Source: Rhodoferax sp.
GTDB taxonomy: Bacteria; Pseudomonadota; Gammaproteobacteria; Burkholderiales; Burkholderiaceae_C
Length of the DNA: 64,000 nt
Reading direction: 5' to 3'
Assembly: GCF_025354435.1 (NCBI RefSeq)
Contig: NZ_JANXMU010000073.1
Span: forward strand, 124,001 to 188,000
Under the pieces are notes generated by a model, which was not told the DNA's origin, made no database searches, and saw nothing but the letters and a program-made list of their open reading frames with translations. Positions 9,146-18,524 of this stretch are shown here, piece by piece. Position 1 is the stretch's first letter; every line of letters starts with the position of its first letter. The position numbers were made by a program, and so were the translations under genes.

Positions 9146-9168
9146 GTTTTTGTTGAAGGAAACGTTCG

Positions 9169-10485
9169 GTGGCAACTAGCGCTCAAATCGCAAAGACTGG
9201 TAAGTTCGGCGACCTGCGTCGTCGCTTGGTGTTTTTGCTGCTCGCGCTGGTTGTTTATCGTGTCGGTGCACATATTCCTGTGCCTGGCATCGATGCAACG
9301 CAACTGCAGCAACTTTTCAAAGGCCAGCAAGGCGGCATATTGAGCTTATTCAATATGTTTTCTGGCGGTGCGTTGTCTCGGTTCACGGTATTTGCCCTGG
9401 GCATCATGCCTTACATCTCGGCCTCCATCATCATGCAATTGATGGGTTATGTAGTCCCGATGTTTGAGCAGATGAAGAAGGAAGGTGAGTCTGGTCGTCG
9501 CAAGATTACCCAGTACACCCGCTATGGCACTTTGGGCCTTGCGTTGTTCCAGTCTCTGGTGATTGCTACGGGGCTGGAAAGTTCGCCAGGCTTGGTGTTG
9601 TCTCCTGGATTTGGTTTCCGGATGACAGCAGTAGTAAGTTTGACTGCTGGAACCATGTTCTTGATGTGGTTGGGTGAGCAAATTACAGAGCGTGGTTTAG
9701 GGAATGGTATTTCTATTCTGATCTTTGCTGGTATTGCGGCTGGTTTGCCTGGATCGATTGGTGGTTTGCTTGAGTTGGTGCGTACCGGTGCGATGAGCAT
9801 CATTGCCTCCATCTTTATCGTAGCTGTGGTTGCCTTGGTTACTTACTTTGTCGTGTTTGTAGAGCGCGGTCAAAGAAAGATTCTGGTGAATTACGCACGA
9901 CGACAAGTTGGTAACAAGGTGTATGGCGGTCAGTCTTCGCATCTACCCTTGAAACTGAACATGGCGGGTGTGATTCCTCCGATCTTCGCTTCGTCGATTA
10001 TTTTGTTGCCAGCAACGGTGGTGAATTGGTTTAGTGCTTCTGAATCGCTGCGTTGGTTGAAAGATGTTGCAGGCATGCTGAGTCCTGGGCAGCCGGTGTA
10101 TGTGTTGTTTTATGCCAGCGCCATTGTGTTTTTCTGCTTTTTCTACACGGCCTTGGTATTCAATAGCCGTGAAACTGCAGACAACCTGAAGAAAAGCGGC
10201 GCGTTTATTCCTGGTATTCGCCCTGGTGAACAAACTGCTCGCTACATCGACAAGATATTGCTCCGGTTGACTTTGGCAGGTGCTGTCTATATCACCTTTG
10301 TGTGCTTGGTTCCGGAAATATTGGTTTTGAAGTACAACGTGCCGTTTAATTTTGGTGGAACGTCATTGCTGATTATTGTGGTGGTGACCATGGATTTCAT
10401 GGCCCAGGTTCAAAACTACATGATGTCTCAACAATATGAGTCATTGCTGAAAAAGGCGAATTTCAAGTCTTCTGCCAATGCGTAA
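9169..10485 (+). CDS. secY: Preprotein translocase subunit SecY
   Basis: A 438-residue polytopic protein with ten predicted membrane helices, forming the protein-conducting channel with SecE and SecG in the inner membrane. The conserved N-terminal RIPVPG-type segment (here [12 protein letters not shown]), the [10 protein letters not shown] helix and the [13 protein letters not shown] cytoplasmic loop that contacts SecA are all visible. Start is GTG 9169. Codon use in the middle of the gene is somewhat more AT-rich than in neighbours, as is common for secY. Between secY and rpmJ there are only 85 bases, so the infA gene often found here is absent. Confidence 0.98.
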   Translation: MATSAQIAKTGKFGDLRRRLVFLLLALVVYRVGAHIPVPGIDATQLQQLFKGQQGGILSLFNMFSGGALSRFTVFALGIMPYISASIIMQLMGYVVPMFEQMKKEGESGRRKITQYTRYGTLGLALFQSLVIATGLESSPGLVLSPGFGFRMTAVVSLTAGTMFLMWLGEQITERGLGNGISILIFAGIAAGLPGSIGGLLELVRTGAMSIIASIFIVAVVALVTYFVVFVERGQRKILVNYARRQVGNKVYGGQSSHLPLKLNMAGVIPPIFASSIILLPATVVNWFSASESLRWLKDVAGMLSPGQPVYVLFYASAIVFFCFFYTALVFNSRETADNLKKSGAFIPGIRPGEQTARYIDKILLRLTLAGAVYITFVCLVPEILVLKYNVPFNFGGTSLLIIVVVTMDFMAQVQNYMMSQQYESLLKKANFKSSANA

Positions 10486-10570
10486 TTGGTAGGCTAAAGT
10501 TGGTCATGGGTTCTGGTGTTTTGTTCCAGAGAATTCAATCGCACGGTATTCAGAGTTTTAGGAGAATTAA

Positions 10571-10684
10571 ATGAGAGTTTCAGCTTCGGTTAAGAAAATT
10601 TGCCGCAACTGCAAAGTCATCCGGCGCAAGGGCGTGGTTCGTGTGATCTGTACAGATCCACGCCACAAACAGCGTCAAGGTTGA
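10571..10684 (+). CDS. rpmJ: 50S ribosomal protein L36
   Basis: A 37-codon gene starting [20 protein letters not shown] and ending RHKQRQG. It is the zinc-ribbon form of L36: Cys-x2-Cys, then a further Cys and a His in the CTDPRHK segment. AGGAGA at 10560-10565 is a strong ribosome binding site. L36 is the smallest large-subunit protein and stabilises domain II/V contacts of 23S rRNA. Confidence 0.96.
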   Translation: MRVSASVKKICRNCKVIRRKGVVRVICTDPRHKQRQG

Positions 10685-10707
10685 TAGAAAAGTTTTAGAG
10701 GACGCAC

Positions 10708-11073
10708 ATGGCACGTATCGCTGGTATTAATATTCCGCCGCAAAAGCATTCCGAAATCGGCTTAACCGCTATTTTTGGAATCGGTCGCACTCGCGCTCGC
10801 AAGATTTGCGAAGCTTGCGACATTGCATATTCCAAAAAGGTCAAAGACTTGACCGATGCAGATCTGGAAAAGATCCGCGACCAAATCGCTCTCTTCACCA
10901 TTGAAGGCGATTTGCGTAGAGAAACCACGATGAACATCAAGCGATTGATGGACATCGGCTGCTACCGTGGTTTCCGCCACCGTCGTGGTCTTCCCATGCG
11001 TGGCCAGCGTACGCGTACCAACGCACGCACGCGCAAGGGACCGCGCAAGGCTGCGGCTTCATTGAAGAAATAA
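10708..11073 (+). CDS. rpsM: 30S ribosomal protein S13
   Basis: A 121-residue S13 beginning [20 protein letters not shown] with the helix-two-turn-helix segment and the basic tail [17 protein letters not shown] that reaches the P-site. It lies at the head of the alpha-operon group (rpsM-rpsK-rpsD-rpoA-rplQ), 23 bases after rpmJ. Confidence 0.98.
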   Translation: MARIAGINIPPQKHSEIGLTAIFGIGRTRARKICEACDIAYSKKVKDLTDADLEKIRDQIALFTIEGDLRRETTMNIKRLMDIGCYRGFRHRRGLPMRGQRTRTNARTRKGPRKAAASLKK

Positions 11074-11091
11074 AGGGATTGAGAAATCACT

Positions 11092-11496
11092 ATGGCTAAA
11101 GCTCAACAAAGCAACGCATCGCAGCGCGTACGTAAGAAGGTTCGAAAGAACGTGTCTGACGGTGTCGCACACGTGCACGCATCATTTAACAATACAATCA
11201 TTACGATCACTGATCGTCAAGGCAATGCGTTGTCTTGGGCTTCTTCCGGTGGCCAGGGTTTCAAGGGTTCGCGTAAATCGACTCCGTTTGCTGCCCAGGT
11301 TGCTTCCGAAGTGGCTGGTCGTGCTGCCATTGAACAAGGTATCAAGAATCTTGATGTCGAAATCAAAGGCCCGGGTCCTGGCCGCGAGTCTTCGGTTCGC
11401 GCTCTGGGTGCACTCGGTATCCGCATTACCTCGATTGCAGATGTGACTCCCGTTCCACACAACGGTTGCCGCCCTCAAAAGCGTCGTCGCATCTAA
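11092..11496 (+). CDS. rpsK: 30S ribosomal protein S11
   Basis: A 134-residue S11 with the conserved [19 protein letters not shown] core and the C-terminal [17 protein letters not shown] tail. It forms part of the platform of the small subunit close to the mRNA exit site. Spacing to rpsM is 18 bases; a 107-base hairpin-rich gap separates it from rpsD. Confidence 0.98.
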   Translation: MAKAQQSNASQRVRKKVRKNVSDGVAHVHASFNNTIITITDRQGNALSWASSGGQGFKGSRKSTPFAAQVASEVAGRAAIEQGIKNLDVEIKGPGPGRESSVRALGALGIRITSIADVTPVPHNGCRPQKRRRI

Positions 11497-11501
11497 TCTG
11501 G

Positions 11502-11579
11502 CCGGAATTCATTTCGGTCCGGTTTTTATAAGCCCACCGCCATCTGCATTGCGCAGATGGCTCCCACGTTTCTGCGTGG
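11502..11579 (+). promoter_or_regulatory. Three consecutive hairpins between rpsK and rpsD
   Basis: Three stems follow each other: CCGGA/TCCGG (11502-11522) followed by five T; GCCATCTGC/GCAGATGGC (11539-11561), a perfect 9-base-pair stem with a 5-base loop; and CCACG/CGTGG (11564-11579). The first resembles a weak intrinsic terminator. The set could attenuate or process the operon transcript, or be an S4 binding leader; which of these holds cannot be decided from sequence. Confidence 0.55.
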
Positions 11580-11603
11580 AAGATAATATTTAAGGACGCT
11601 CAA

Positions 11604-12227
11604 GTGGCACGCTATCTCGGTCCCAAGGCCAAACTCTCCCGCCGTGAAGGCACTGATCTTTTCCTGAAGAGCGCTCGCCGTTCGATCAGCGACAAGGCTA
11701 AATTCGACTCCAAACCAGGTCAGCACGGCCGCACTTCCGGTGCCCGTACGTCTGACTTCGGTTTGCAGCTGCGCGAAAAGCAAAAAGTAAAGCGCATGTA
11801 CGGTGTGTTGGAGCGTCAGTTCCGCCGCTATTTTGAAGAAGCCGATCGCCGTAAAGGTAATACCGGTGCCAATCTGCTGTTCCTGCTGGAATCGCGTCTT
11901 GACAATGTCGTATACCGCATGGGCTTTGGCTCCACGCGCGCTGAAGCACGCCAGTTGGTCTCGCACAAGGCGATGACGGTAAACGGCCAGTGCGTGAATA
12001 TCCCTTCGTACATGGTCAAGACCGGTGACGTAGTGGCTGTTCGCGATAAGTCGAAGAAGCAGAACCGCATTGTTGAAGCCCTGCAATTAGCACAACAAGT
12101 GGGCCTGCCGGCCTGGGTTGAGGTCAGTATTGAAAAGACCGAAGGTATTTTCAAGAAAGTACCAGACCGTGATGAGTTCGCTTCTGATGTCAACGAATCG
12201 CTGATCGTTGAATTGTATTCGCGTTAA
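11604..12227 (+). CDS. rpsD: 30S ribosomal protein S4
   Basis: A 207-residue S4, a primary 16S rRNA-binding assembly protein; it starts at GTG 11604 with [20 protein letters not shown]. The S4 RNA-binding domain lies at about residues 97-160 ([20 protein letters not shown]). S4 represses the alpha operon in E. coli; the hairpins just upstream of this gene would be one place to look for a similar control. Stop at 12227 is followed by another stem-loop before rpoA. Confidence 0.98.
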   Translation: MARYLGPKAKLSRREGTDLFLKSARRSISDKAKFDSKPGQHGRTSGARTSDFGLQLREKQKVKRMYGVLERQFRRYFEEADRRKGNTGANLLFLLESRLDNVVYRMGFGSTRAEARQLVSHKAMTVNGQCVNIPSYMVKTGDVVAVRDKSKKQNRIVEALQLAQQVGLPAWVEVSIEKTEGIFKKVPDRDEFASDVNESLIVELYSR

Positions 12228-12254
12228 TTCCGCATTTTTCGTTTGATTTTGTTC

Positions 12255-12280
12255 CTAGGCTGCGGGGCACTGCAGTCTAG
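12255..12280 (+). promoter_or_regulatory. Stem-loop between rpsD and rpoA
   Basis: CTAGGCTGC (12255-12263) pairs with GCAGTCTAG (12272-12280) over nine base pairs with one G-U, with an eight-base loop. There is no T-run after it, so it is not a classic terminator. It may be an RNA-processing or stability element that sets the rpoA level relative to the ribosomal proteins. Confidence 0.5.
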
Positions 12281-12335
12281 AACCAACACTTGCCTTACCG
12301 GTGTAACGAGCTGGGGGTACTGAGAGGAAGCATGC

Positions 12336-13328
12336 ATGCAAACTAATTTGCTGAAACCCAAAGCCATCAACGTCGAACAACTGGGCCACAACCGTGCGAA
12401 AGTTGCGTTAGAGCCGTTTGAACGCGGCTACGGGCATACATTGGGCAATGCACTACGCCGTGTACTGTTGTCGTCCATGGTGGGTTATTCGGCAACCGAA
12501 GTGACTATTGCAGGCGTGCTGCATGAGTACTCTTCGATTGACGGTGTTCAAGAAGATGTTGTGAACATTTTGTTGAACCTCAAAGGCGTTGTTTTCAAAC
12601 TGCACAACCGTGATGAAGTCACCCTGAGCCTACGTAAAGACGGCGACGGCGTGGTCACTGCAGCTGACATTCAGACTCCGCACGATGTTGAAATCATCAA
12701 CCCAGACCACGTGATTGCGCATTTGTCGCAAGGCGGCAAGCTGGACATGCAAATCAAGGTCGAAAAGGGCCGTGGTTACGTTCCAGGTAGCATGCGGCGC
12801 TATGCGGATGAGCAAACCAAGTCGATCGGCCGTATTGTGCTGGATGCTTCGTTTTCACCCGTCAAGCGCGTGAGTTACACCGTCGAAAGCGCTCGCGTTG
12901 AGCAGCGTACCGACCTGGACAAGCTGGTGGTGGAGATCGAAACCAATGGTGCGATCTCGGCGGAAGATGCCGTGCGCGCATCGGCTAAAATACTGGTTGA
13001 ACAGCTCGCAGTGTTTGCGCAGTTGGAAGGCAGCGAATTGGCCGGCGTGTTTGAACAGCCAGCTCCGCGTGGTAACACGCAGTTTGACCCGATTCTGTTG
13101 CGTCCTGTGGATGAGCTTGAATTGACGGTTCGCTCTGCGAACTGCCTGAAGGCTGAGAATATTTATTACATCGGTGATCTGATCCAGCGCACCGAGAATG
13201 AATTGCTCAAGACCCCTAATCTGGGTCGCAAATCGCTGAATGAAATCAAGGAAGTCCTCGCTTCGCGCGGTCTGACCTTGGGTATGAAGCTTGAAAGCTG
13301 GCCACCGGCTGGCTTGGATAAGCGTTAA
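12336..13328 (+). CDS. rpoA: DNA-directed RNA polymerase subunit alpha
   Basis: A 330-residue alpha subunit. The N-terminal domain (about residues 1-235) with the [19 protein letters not shown] motif dimerises and scaffolds beta and beta-prime. The C-terminal domain (about 250-325, containing [16 protein letters not shown]) contacts UP elements and activators. GAGAGGAAG precedes ATG 12336. Length is normal for betaproteobacteria. Confidence 0.98.
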   Translation: MQTNLLKPKAINVEQLGHNRAKVALEPFERGYGHTLGNALRRVLLSSMVGYSATEVTIAGVLHEYSSIDGVQEDVVNILLNLKGVVFKLHNRDEVTLSLRKDGDGVVTAADIQTPHDVEIINPDHVIAHLSQGGKLDMQIKVEKGRGYVPGSMRRYADEQTKSIGRIVLDASFSPVKRVSYTVESARVEQRTDLDKLVVEIETNGAISAEDAVRASAKILVEQLAVFAQLEGSELAGVFEQPAPRGNTQFDPILLRPVDELELTVRSANCLKAENIYYIGDLIQRTENELLKTPNLGRKSLNEIKEVLASRGLTLGMKLESWPPAGLDKR

Positions 13329-13452
13329 TTGGAAATATGGCCGGTGCCGCACCTTGGTGTTGCGCTGGTCTTTGAAAATGTCCTGCAAAGGACACGTGCA
13401 ACGTGCAGTACCTGATCCGGCTGTGCGTCAAAATAATTGAAAGGAATGCACC

Positions 13453-13851
13453 ATGCGCCACGGACACGGACTTCGTAAACTTAACCGCACCACTTCGCAC
13501 CGTCTTGCGATGTTGCGCAACATGATGAACTCGTTGATTGAGCACGAGGCCATCAAGACTACTTTGCCTAAAGCAAAGGAATTGCGGCGCGTGATCGAGC
13601 CTATGATCACTTTGGCTAAAGAAGCGACTGTGGCTAACCGCCGTCTGGCTTTTGACCGTTTGCGTGACCGCGATAGCGTGACCAAGTTGTTCAATGACCT
13701 GGGCCCGCATTTCAAGGCTCGTCCAGGCGGCTACACCCGCATCTTGAAGATGGGTTTCCGCGTGGGTGACAATGCACCTATGGCATTCGTGGAACTGGTT
13801 GACCGTGCTGATGTAAAAGAAGCTGTAGAAATATCTGCAGACCAATCATAA
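13453..13851 (+). CDS. rplQ: 50S ribosomal protein L17
   Basis: A 132-residue L17 starting [20 protein letters not shown], the family signature. It binds 23S rRNA near the exit tunnel rim and ends the alpha operon. The ribosome binding site GAAAGGA lies at 13439-13445. Its stop overlaps the upstream part of the promoter region of the following tRNA gene. Confidence 0.98.
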   Translation: MRHGHGLRKLNRTTSHRLAMLRNMMNSLIEHEAIKTTLPKAKELRRVIEPMITLAKEATVANRRLAFDRLRDRDSVTKLFNDLGPHFKARPGGYTRILKMGFRVGDNAPMAFVELVDRADVKEAVEISADQS

Positions 13852-13856
13852 GCTGC

Positions 13857-13862
13857 TATAAT
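13857..13862 (+). promoter_or_regulatory. -10 element of the initiator tRNA gene
   Basis: A perfect TATAAT at 13857-13862, ten bases ahead of the tRNA. The best -35 at 17-base spacing is a poor TCTGCA at 13834-13839, inside rplQ, so the tRNA may also be made by read-through from the ribosomal operon. Confidence 0.55.
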
Positions 13863-13872
13863 AGAGATACAC

Positions 13873-13949
<77 letters not shown>

Positions 13950-13953
13950 ATCA

Positions 13954-13971
13954 GTAGTACTTCGGTGCTAC
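13954..13971 (+). other. UUCG-capped hairpin 3' of the tRNA
   Basis: GTAGTAC (13954-13960), loop TTCG, GTGCTAC (13965-13971): a seven-pair stem with one G-U wobble and the extra-stable UUCG tetraloop, four bases after the tRNA CCA. It probably shapes the 3' trailer for processing. Confidence 0.55.
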
Positions 13972-13976
13972 GAGTT

Positions 13977-14003
13977 AAAAAACCCGCCTTGTGTGGGTTT
14001 TTT
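13977..14003 (+). terminator. Intrinsic terminator of the rplQ/tRNA transcript
   Basis: An A-rich 5' arm AAAAAACCCGC (13977-13987), a five-base loop and GTGGGTTTTTT (13993-14003). The A/T flanks make it work in both directions, so it may insulate the neighbouring gene that reads toward it. Confidence 0.88.
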
Positions 14004-14095
14004 AATTTCTGCCGTATGACAAATGCTTCTCAGCGCCAGCTGGGTGCTTTCTATGTCGTGGCAACAGTGAAGGTTTCCTCACCCTCACCAGGCTT

Positions 14096-14120
14096 CGTGG
14101 CGCAAGTATGCTGCGCCACG
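14096..14120 (-). terminator. Possible hairpin end of the ProQ/FinO transcript
   Basis: A perfect nine-pair stem (CGTGGCGCA with TGCGCCACG) with a seven-base loop, eleven bases beyond the stop of the minus-strand gene. There is no T-run behind it, so termination would be weak or Rho-assisted. Confidence 0.4.
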
Positions 14121-14130
14121 GTTCTCGGGT

Positions 14131-14808
14131 CTATTCTGCTTGCTTGGTGGCTCGGTCTTGTTTGGCTTGTTCCAGCGAGCTTTCTGTGCTGGCTTGGTCC
14201 ATCCCGTACATGTCGGCAAACTGCATCAAGGTCTGGCCGCTGCTTTCAAAGGCTTTCAAAAGTGCTTCTCGTTTTGCTGCCGCGGCACCGTCTTCGGTAT
14301 AGGCGTGGTCCAGCAGGGCATTCCATGCTTCCAGCGGTGGTTTGACCTGCTCTGCATACGCGCTACGGCTCAATCCTGAGGCTTCAAAGGCATTGCGCAG
14401 CCGCATACGTAGCTTGGCTTGTGCTGCGGGGCTGTTGCCTGCACGGTCCCGGCGGGCAACTTCCATGATGGCCTGGTGCACATGCTCCGGTGCCAGCGTT
14501 TCCACAGGGTTACCTTGCAGGTCGTGGCGCTGCACACCAGTGGCGACTTGCTCCAGGTAACGGGTGGACCGGGTGTGTTGCCCCAGGGCTTCGCGCAAAG
14601 CCTTGGCTTCCAACAGATCGGGGTGGTTGGCGACGAGTTCGTGAAAGATGCCGAGTTTTAATGGCAACGCCTGGGCGCCAAACAGCTTGGGATACAGGTC
14701 ATACAGCTTGTGCAGTAGGGGGTGCACCTCTCGGATGTGTGGGGCGTGCTGCTGCTTGGGGGCGCGCGGTTTCGACGTTTTAGTGTTGGGTGCGAGGGGA
14801 GTGGTCAC
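14131..14808 (-). CDS. ProQ/FinO-family RNA chaperone
   Basis: A 225-residue protein with a ProQ/FinO domain at about residues 25-130; key segments are YPKLFG, PLKLGIFHEL and ALGQHTRSTRYLEQV. These proteins bind structured RNAs and 3' ends and stabilise or match small RNAs with mRNAs in the cytoplasm. The N-terminal 25 residues are basic and proline-rich, and the tail after about residue 150 is Ala/Gln-rich and probably flexible. Start is GTG 14808, without a clear Shine-Dalgarno; no ATG upstream is better. It stands alone and convergent with the ribosomal operon. It differs in layout from enteric ProQ, which has a C-terminal Tudor-like domain. Confidence 0.88.
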   Translation of the reverse strand: MTTPLAPNTKTSKPRAPKQQHAPHIREVHPLLHKLYDLYPKLFGAQALPLKLGIFHELVANHPDLLEAKALREALGQHTRSTRYLEQVATGVQRHDLQGNPVETLAPEHVHQAIMEVARRDRAGNSPAAQAKLRMRLRNAFEASGLSRSAYAEQVKPPLEAWNALLDHAYTEDGAAAAKREALLKAFESSGQTLMQFADMYGMDQASTESSLEQAKQDRATKQAE

Positions 14809-15043
14809 GGTGATGAGGGTGTGCGGTGGGGAACAGGCGCAAAGAGTGCGCGAACAAGCTGTATTTTCATCGAAAACACAAGTGACCTACCTTTAACGTC
14901 GCCGGGGTGTGGCGCAGGACCACGCCGTATTTGTAGCTTGGTTACAACGCCACGGTACGGGGAAGGCGTAAGAGTGTGCATTCAGCGCGGGTTTACACGG
15001 TGCTGCTGCGACAATCGGCCCTCCCGAAATTTTGAAAGTGCTC

Positions 15044-15205
15044 ATGGCTAAGAAAGCTCCTGCGGTTGTCGTCACTCCTCCTGAGGTAGCGCGTACCAAA
15101 CCTTTGCAGATCCCCGACACGGGTTTTAAAACGATCTGGCAAGTAGTTGGTGCACCGCCCGTGGTGGCCAAGGCGAAGGGCGACAAGTCCACCGTTTCGG
15201 CTTAA
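15044..15205 (+). CDS. Small hypothetical protein, 53 residues
   Basis: An ATG at 15044 opens a 53-codon frame ending TAA at 15203-15205. The product begins MAKKAPAVVVTPPEVARTKP, has a central segment TGFKTIWQVVGAPPVV and a Lys/Ser-rich end. Codon choice is G/C-rich at third positions like the neighbours and no stop or start signals conflict. A weak GAAAG precedes the ATG. I do not recognise a function; it has no signal peptide or membrane helix. It converges with the molybdopterin oxidoreductase gene. Confidence 0.5.
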   Translation: MAKKAPAVVVTPPEVARTKPLQIPDTGFKTIWQVVGAPPVVAKAKGDKSTVSA

Positions 15206-15218
15206 GTTGAAACAACTT

Positions 15219-17345
15219 TCATGGCTGGCGGTGCCTTGCACCCTGGCCCATGGAAGTCAGGTTTTCTCTGTCTCCGGGGGGCGCGTCTAATGCGACCTCG
15301 ACCCAGCAGTCATAGAACGTAGGCGCACGGCCTAAATCGGTCAACTGCTGGCTAGTGAGCTGGTTCACATTGCTGCCATCCAGCCCCAGTTTGCGCCACC
15401 ACACCCCCAATCCATTGACTACGCCGACCCGGGCTCTGGCCGATACCTTGGCTTTGCACCGGTACGTGCCGCGCTGGTTAAATATGCGCACCACCGCTCC
15501 GGTGGTGATACCCCGCTGTTGGGCATCGTCGGCATGGATTTCCAGCAGTGGCTCGCCCTCGATGTGGCGCAGGCTGGTAATGTTGACGAAGCTGGAGTTC
15601 AAGAAGTTGCGGGCAGGCGGTGAAATCATCGCCAGCGGAAAGTCTTTGGAAGTGCCTGCCGCCTCGTAATTGGGCAGGTAATCCGGCAAACCATCCAGCC
15701 CCTGCGCTGCCAGCCGATCGCTGAAAAACTCGCACTTGCCCGACGGTGTGGGAAATTGCCCTGTGGCAAACGGCGCATCGGGCAGGGGAATTGTGGCAAA
15801 ACCGTGCTCCAGCAACGCAGCAAAATCCACTTGGGCACCATACGCGGTACGGCACAACTCCCCATCGCTCTCGCTCAGGCAGGGGTCGGTCAAGCCCATA
15901 CGGGCCGCTAGCTCTCGAAAAATCTGTGTGTTGGTTTTGGATTGGCCCAGTGGCGCAATCGCGGGCCGGTTCAGCAAGGCATCGGTGTGGCCATAGCCGC
16001 TGTGTACGTCCCAGTGCTCCAACTGCGTGGTGGCGGGCAGGATGTAGTCGGCGTAGTCGGCGGTATCGGTCTGGAAATGCTCCAGCACCACAGTGAATAA
16101 ATCCTCGCGGGCAAAACCCTGCACAACTTTGCCCGAATCGGGAGCCACGGCCACGGGATTACTGTTGTAAACCACCAGCGCCTCGATCCGCGGTGCTGTT
16201 GCGTCCAGCAAGGCATCGCCAATCGTGCTCATGTTGATGGTGCGGGGCCTGCGCCCGGCCAGCAAGTCCGGCCGCTGCAAGGCCGCGCGCTGTACCGGGA
16301 ACTGGCCCGAGCTGCTCATCAGCACGCCACCCGCACGGTGCCGCCAGGCCCCGATCAGTGCGGGCAGGCTCACCACGGCGCGGGTGGCATTGCCGCCACC
16401 CCGGGTGCGCTGCATGCCGTAGTTCAGGCGGATGGCGGCGGGCTCTCGGTTCACAACGCACTGGCCGTAGTCGCGCGCCAGCGACACGATCTGTTCCACC
16501 GGCACGCCGCACACCTCGGCAGCGCGTTCGGGCGGCCACTGCAAGGCGCGTTCGCGCAGCGCAGGCCAGCCAACGGTGTGCTCGGCCAGGTAGGCGTGGT
16601 CCAGCCAATCGTGGGTGATGAGTTGGTGCATCAGTGCGAACGCCAGCGCGGCATCGGTGCCGGGGCGCAGGGCGATGTGCTCATGGCACTTTTCGGCGGT
16701 TTCGGTTTTGCGCGGGTCGATACATACCAGCCGCGCGCCATTGCGCTTGGCCTGCTGCACGTAGCGCCAGAAGTGCAAATTGCTGCCAATCGAGTTGCTG
16801 CCCCAAATCAAGATGAGCTTGGATTCGGCAAAAAACTGCACCTGCATGCCCACTTTGCCGCCCAGCGTGTGCACCAGGCCCTCGGCACCGGCCGACGCGC
16901 AGATCGTGCGGTCCAGCAGCGAAGCGCCCAGCGTGTGGAAGAAGCGGGCGGCGATGCTCTCGCCCTGCACCAGCCCCATGGTGCCCGCGTAGCTGTAGGG
17001 CACGATGGCTTCGGGGTTGTTGTGGGCAGCAATGGCTAGCAGGCGCGCGGCAATGTCGCCCAGCGCCTCGTCCCAGCCCACGGGGGTGTACTGGCCCGAG
17101 CCCTTGGGGCCGCTGCGCTTGAGCGGCTGCAGGATGCGTTCCGGATGGTAGGTGCGCTCGGTGTAGCGCGATACCTTGGTGCACAGCACGCCGTCGGTGT
17201 GCGCATGGGCCGGATTGCCCTGTACCTTGATGGCGATGCCGTCCTGCACCGTGGTCAGCAGCGCACAGGTATCGGGGCAGTCGTGCGGGCAGGCGCCCCG
17301 TACCCGTTGCACGGAGCTTGTCGCGGAGTGGTCTTGGTCTGGCAT
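15219..17345 (-). CDS. Molybdopterin oxidoreductase (DMSO-reductase family), orphan
   Basis: A 708-residue cytoplasmic enzyme with an N-terminal iron-sulfur motif CPHDCPDTC and a fourth Cys 28 residues on (Cys-x3-Cys-x3-Cys-x27-Cys), then the bis-MGD-binding domains and a C-terminal molybdopterin dinucleotide-binding domain (about residues 590-700). A Cys in DRTICASAGAEG aligns, in my reading, with the Mo-ligand Cys of nitrate reductases, so it could be a Cys-ligated enzyme. No twin-arginine signal is seen. ATG 17345 is preferred over 17378 because AGGAAG precedes it. No partner subunit or cofactor gene is adjacent; the substrate is unknown. The divergent neighbour starts only 32 bases away. 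Confidence 0.88.
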   Translation of the reverse strand: MPDQDHSATSSVQRVRGACPHDCPDTCALLTTVQDGIAIKVQGNPAHAHTDGVLCTKVSRYTERTYHPERILQPLKRSGPKGSGQYTPVGWDEALGDIAARLLAIAAHNNPEAIVPYSYAGTMGLVQGESIAARFFHTLGASLLDRTICASAGAEGLVHTLGGKVGMQVQFFAESKLILIWGSNSIGSNLHFWRYVQQAKRNGARLVCIDPRKTETAEKCHEHIALRPGTDAALAFALMHQLITHDWLDHAYLAEHTVGWPALRERALQWPPERAAEVCGVPVEQIVSLARDYGQCVVNREPAAIRLNYGMQRTRGGGNATRAVVSLPALIGAWRHRAGGVLMSSSGQFPVQRAALQRPDLLAGRRPRTINMSTIGDALLDATAPRIEALVVYNSNPVAVAPDSGKVVQGFAREDLFTVVLEHFQTDTADYADYILPATTQLEHWDVHSGYGHTDALLNRPAIAPLGQSKTNTQIFRELAARMGLTDPCLSESDGELCRTAYGAQVDFAALLEHGFATIPLPDAPFATGQFPTPSGKCEFFSDRLAAQGLDGLPDYLPNYEAAGTSKDFPLAMISPPARNFLNSSFVNITSLRHIEGEPLLEIHADDAQQRGITTGAVVRIFNQRGTYRCKAKVSARARVGVVNGLGVWWRKLGLDGSNVNQLTSQQLTDLGRAPTFYDCWVEVALDAPPGDRENLTSMGQGARHRQP

Positions 17346-17377
17346 GGGAGGCTTCCTGCACGTGACAAAATGTATCA

Positions 17378-18514
17378 ATGATAAATCGCCGCCGTTTTTC
17401 TATCGCTTCCGGTTTCGCTGCTGTAGCCGGTTTTCCATCGGTACATGCGCAATCGGGTGGCAAGATTCTGCTAGGCCAGTCGGCGGCCTTGACCGGGCCT
17501 GCAGCCCAGTTAGGCATCCAGTATGCCCAAGGTGCCAAACTGTATTTGGACTGGGTGAATGCGCAGGGCGGCGTGGACCACCGGCAGATCGAATTGCGCA
17601 CGCTGGACGACGGCTATGAGCCTGACCGCTGCCTGGACAACACCCGCAAGCTGTTGGCCGCCGACGCACTGGCCTTGTTTGGCTATGTGGGTACCCCCAC
17701 CAGCCTGGCGGCCTTGCCGCTGGCCATACAGGCGAAAACCCCGTTTGTGGCACCGCTCACCGGGGCCATGGCCTTGCGCGAGCCGTTCAACAGGTATGTC
17801 TTCCACGTGCGGGCCTCGTACCAAGACGAGACGGCGCTGATCGTCAAGCAACTCACCCAGCTGGGCCTGGACCGCATCGCCGTGTTCTACCAAAACGATG
17901 CCTACGGCAAAGCCGGCTTGGACGGGGTCACGCTGGCCTTGTCCAAACTGGGCCGCAAACCGGTGGCGCTGGTCACGGTGGAGCGCAATTCGGTCGATGT
18001 GGCCGCCGCCGCCCAAACCCTGCGCGCGGCCGAACCGCAGGCGATTGTGCAGATTAGCGCCTACACCGCGTGCGCGGCCCTGATCCGGGCGGCACGCAAG
18101 CTGGGCTACGGCGGGCAGTTCTTCAACGTGTCGTTTGTGGGCACCCAGGCCTTGGCCGACGAACTGGGTAAGGATGCCGCCGGCATTGTGGTGTCCCAGG
18201 TCATGCCGTCCCCCTACAGTGCCGCCAGCCCGCTGGCGCGCAGCTTGGCCGAGGCGGTGAAGGCCACCGGTGGTACCGCTCAGGCCAATTTCTCCAGCAT
18301 CGAGGGCTATCTGGCCGCCAAAGTGCTGGTCGATGGCCTGCGGCGGGCCAGCGCGGCCAAAACCTTGAACGGCGAGGCCCTGGTGGCCGGGTTGGAGTCG
18401 CTGGGCGCACAGTCTTACGGCGGTTTTGCGGTCAAACTGTCGGCAACCGACCATGTAGGATCGGGTTTTGTGGAGCTGTCCATGCTCACCGGAGATGGAC
18501 GCATCCGCATGTAA
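17378..18514 (+). CDS. Branched-chain-amino-acid-type ABC substrate-binding protein
   Basis: A 378-residue periplasmic binding protein of the LivJ/Peripla_BP_6 type. The N-terminus MINRRRFSIASGFAAVAG resembles a twin-arginine or Sec signal with cleavage after His-Ala-Gln near residue 25. The family opening ILLGQSAALTGPAAQLG and the segment GIVVSQVMPSPYS are present. No membrane or ATPase genes lie nearby, so it must work with components encoded elsewhere or serve as an orphan receptor. It is divergent from the molybdopterin gene and is followed by an M20 hydrolase ten bases after its stop, suggesting uptake and hydrolysis of an acylated amino acid or amide. Confidence 0.88.
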   Translation: MINRRRFSIASGFAAVAGFPSVHAQSGGKILLGQSAALTGPAAQLGIQYAQGAKLYLDWVNAQGGVDHRQIELRTLDDGYEPDRCLDNTRKLLAADALALFGYVGTPTSLAALPLAIQAKTPFVAPLTGAMALREPFNRYVFHVRASYQDETALIVKQLTQLGLDRIAVFYQNDAYGKAGLDGVTLALSKLGRKPVALVTVERNSVDVAAAAQTLRAAEPQAIVQISAYTACAALIRAARKLGYGGQFFNVSFVGTQALADELGKDAAGIVVSQVMPSPYSAASPLARSLAEAVKATGGTAQANFSSIEGYLAAKVLVDGLRRASAAKTLNGEALVAGLESLGAQSYGGFAVKLSATDHVGSGFVELSMLTGDGRIRM

Positions 18515-18524
18515 GGAGAATGGC

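Noticed and set aside
10486-10570. Possible infA between secY and rpmJ
   Set aside because: Only 85 bases, too short for the 72-residue IF-1, and no open frame of that kind.
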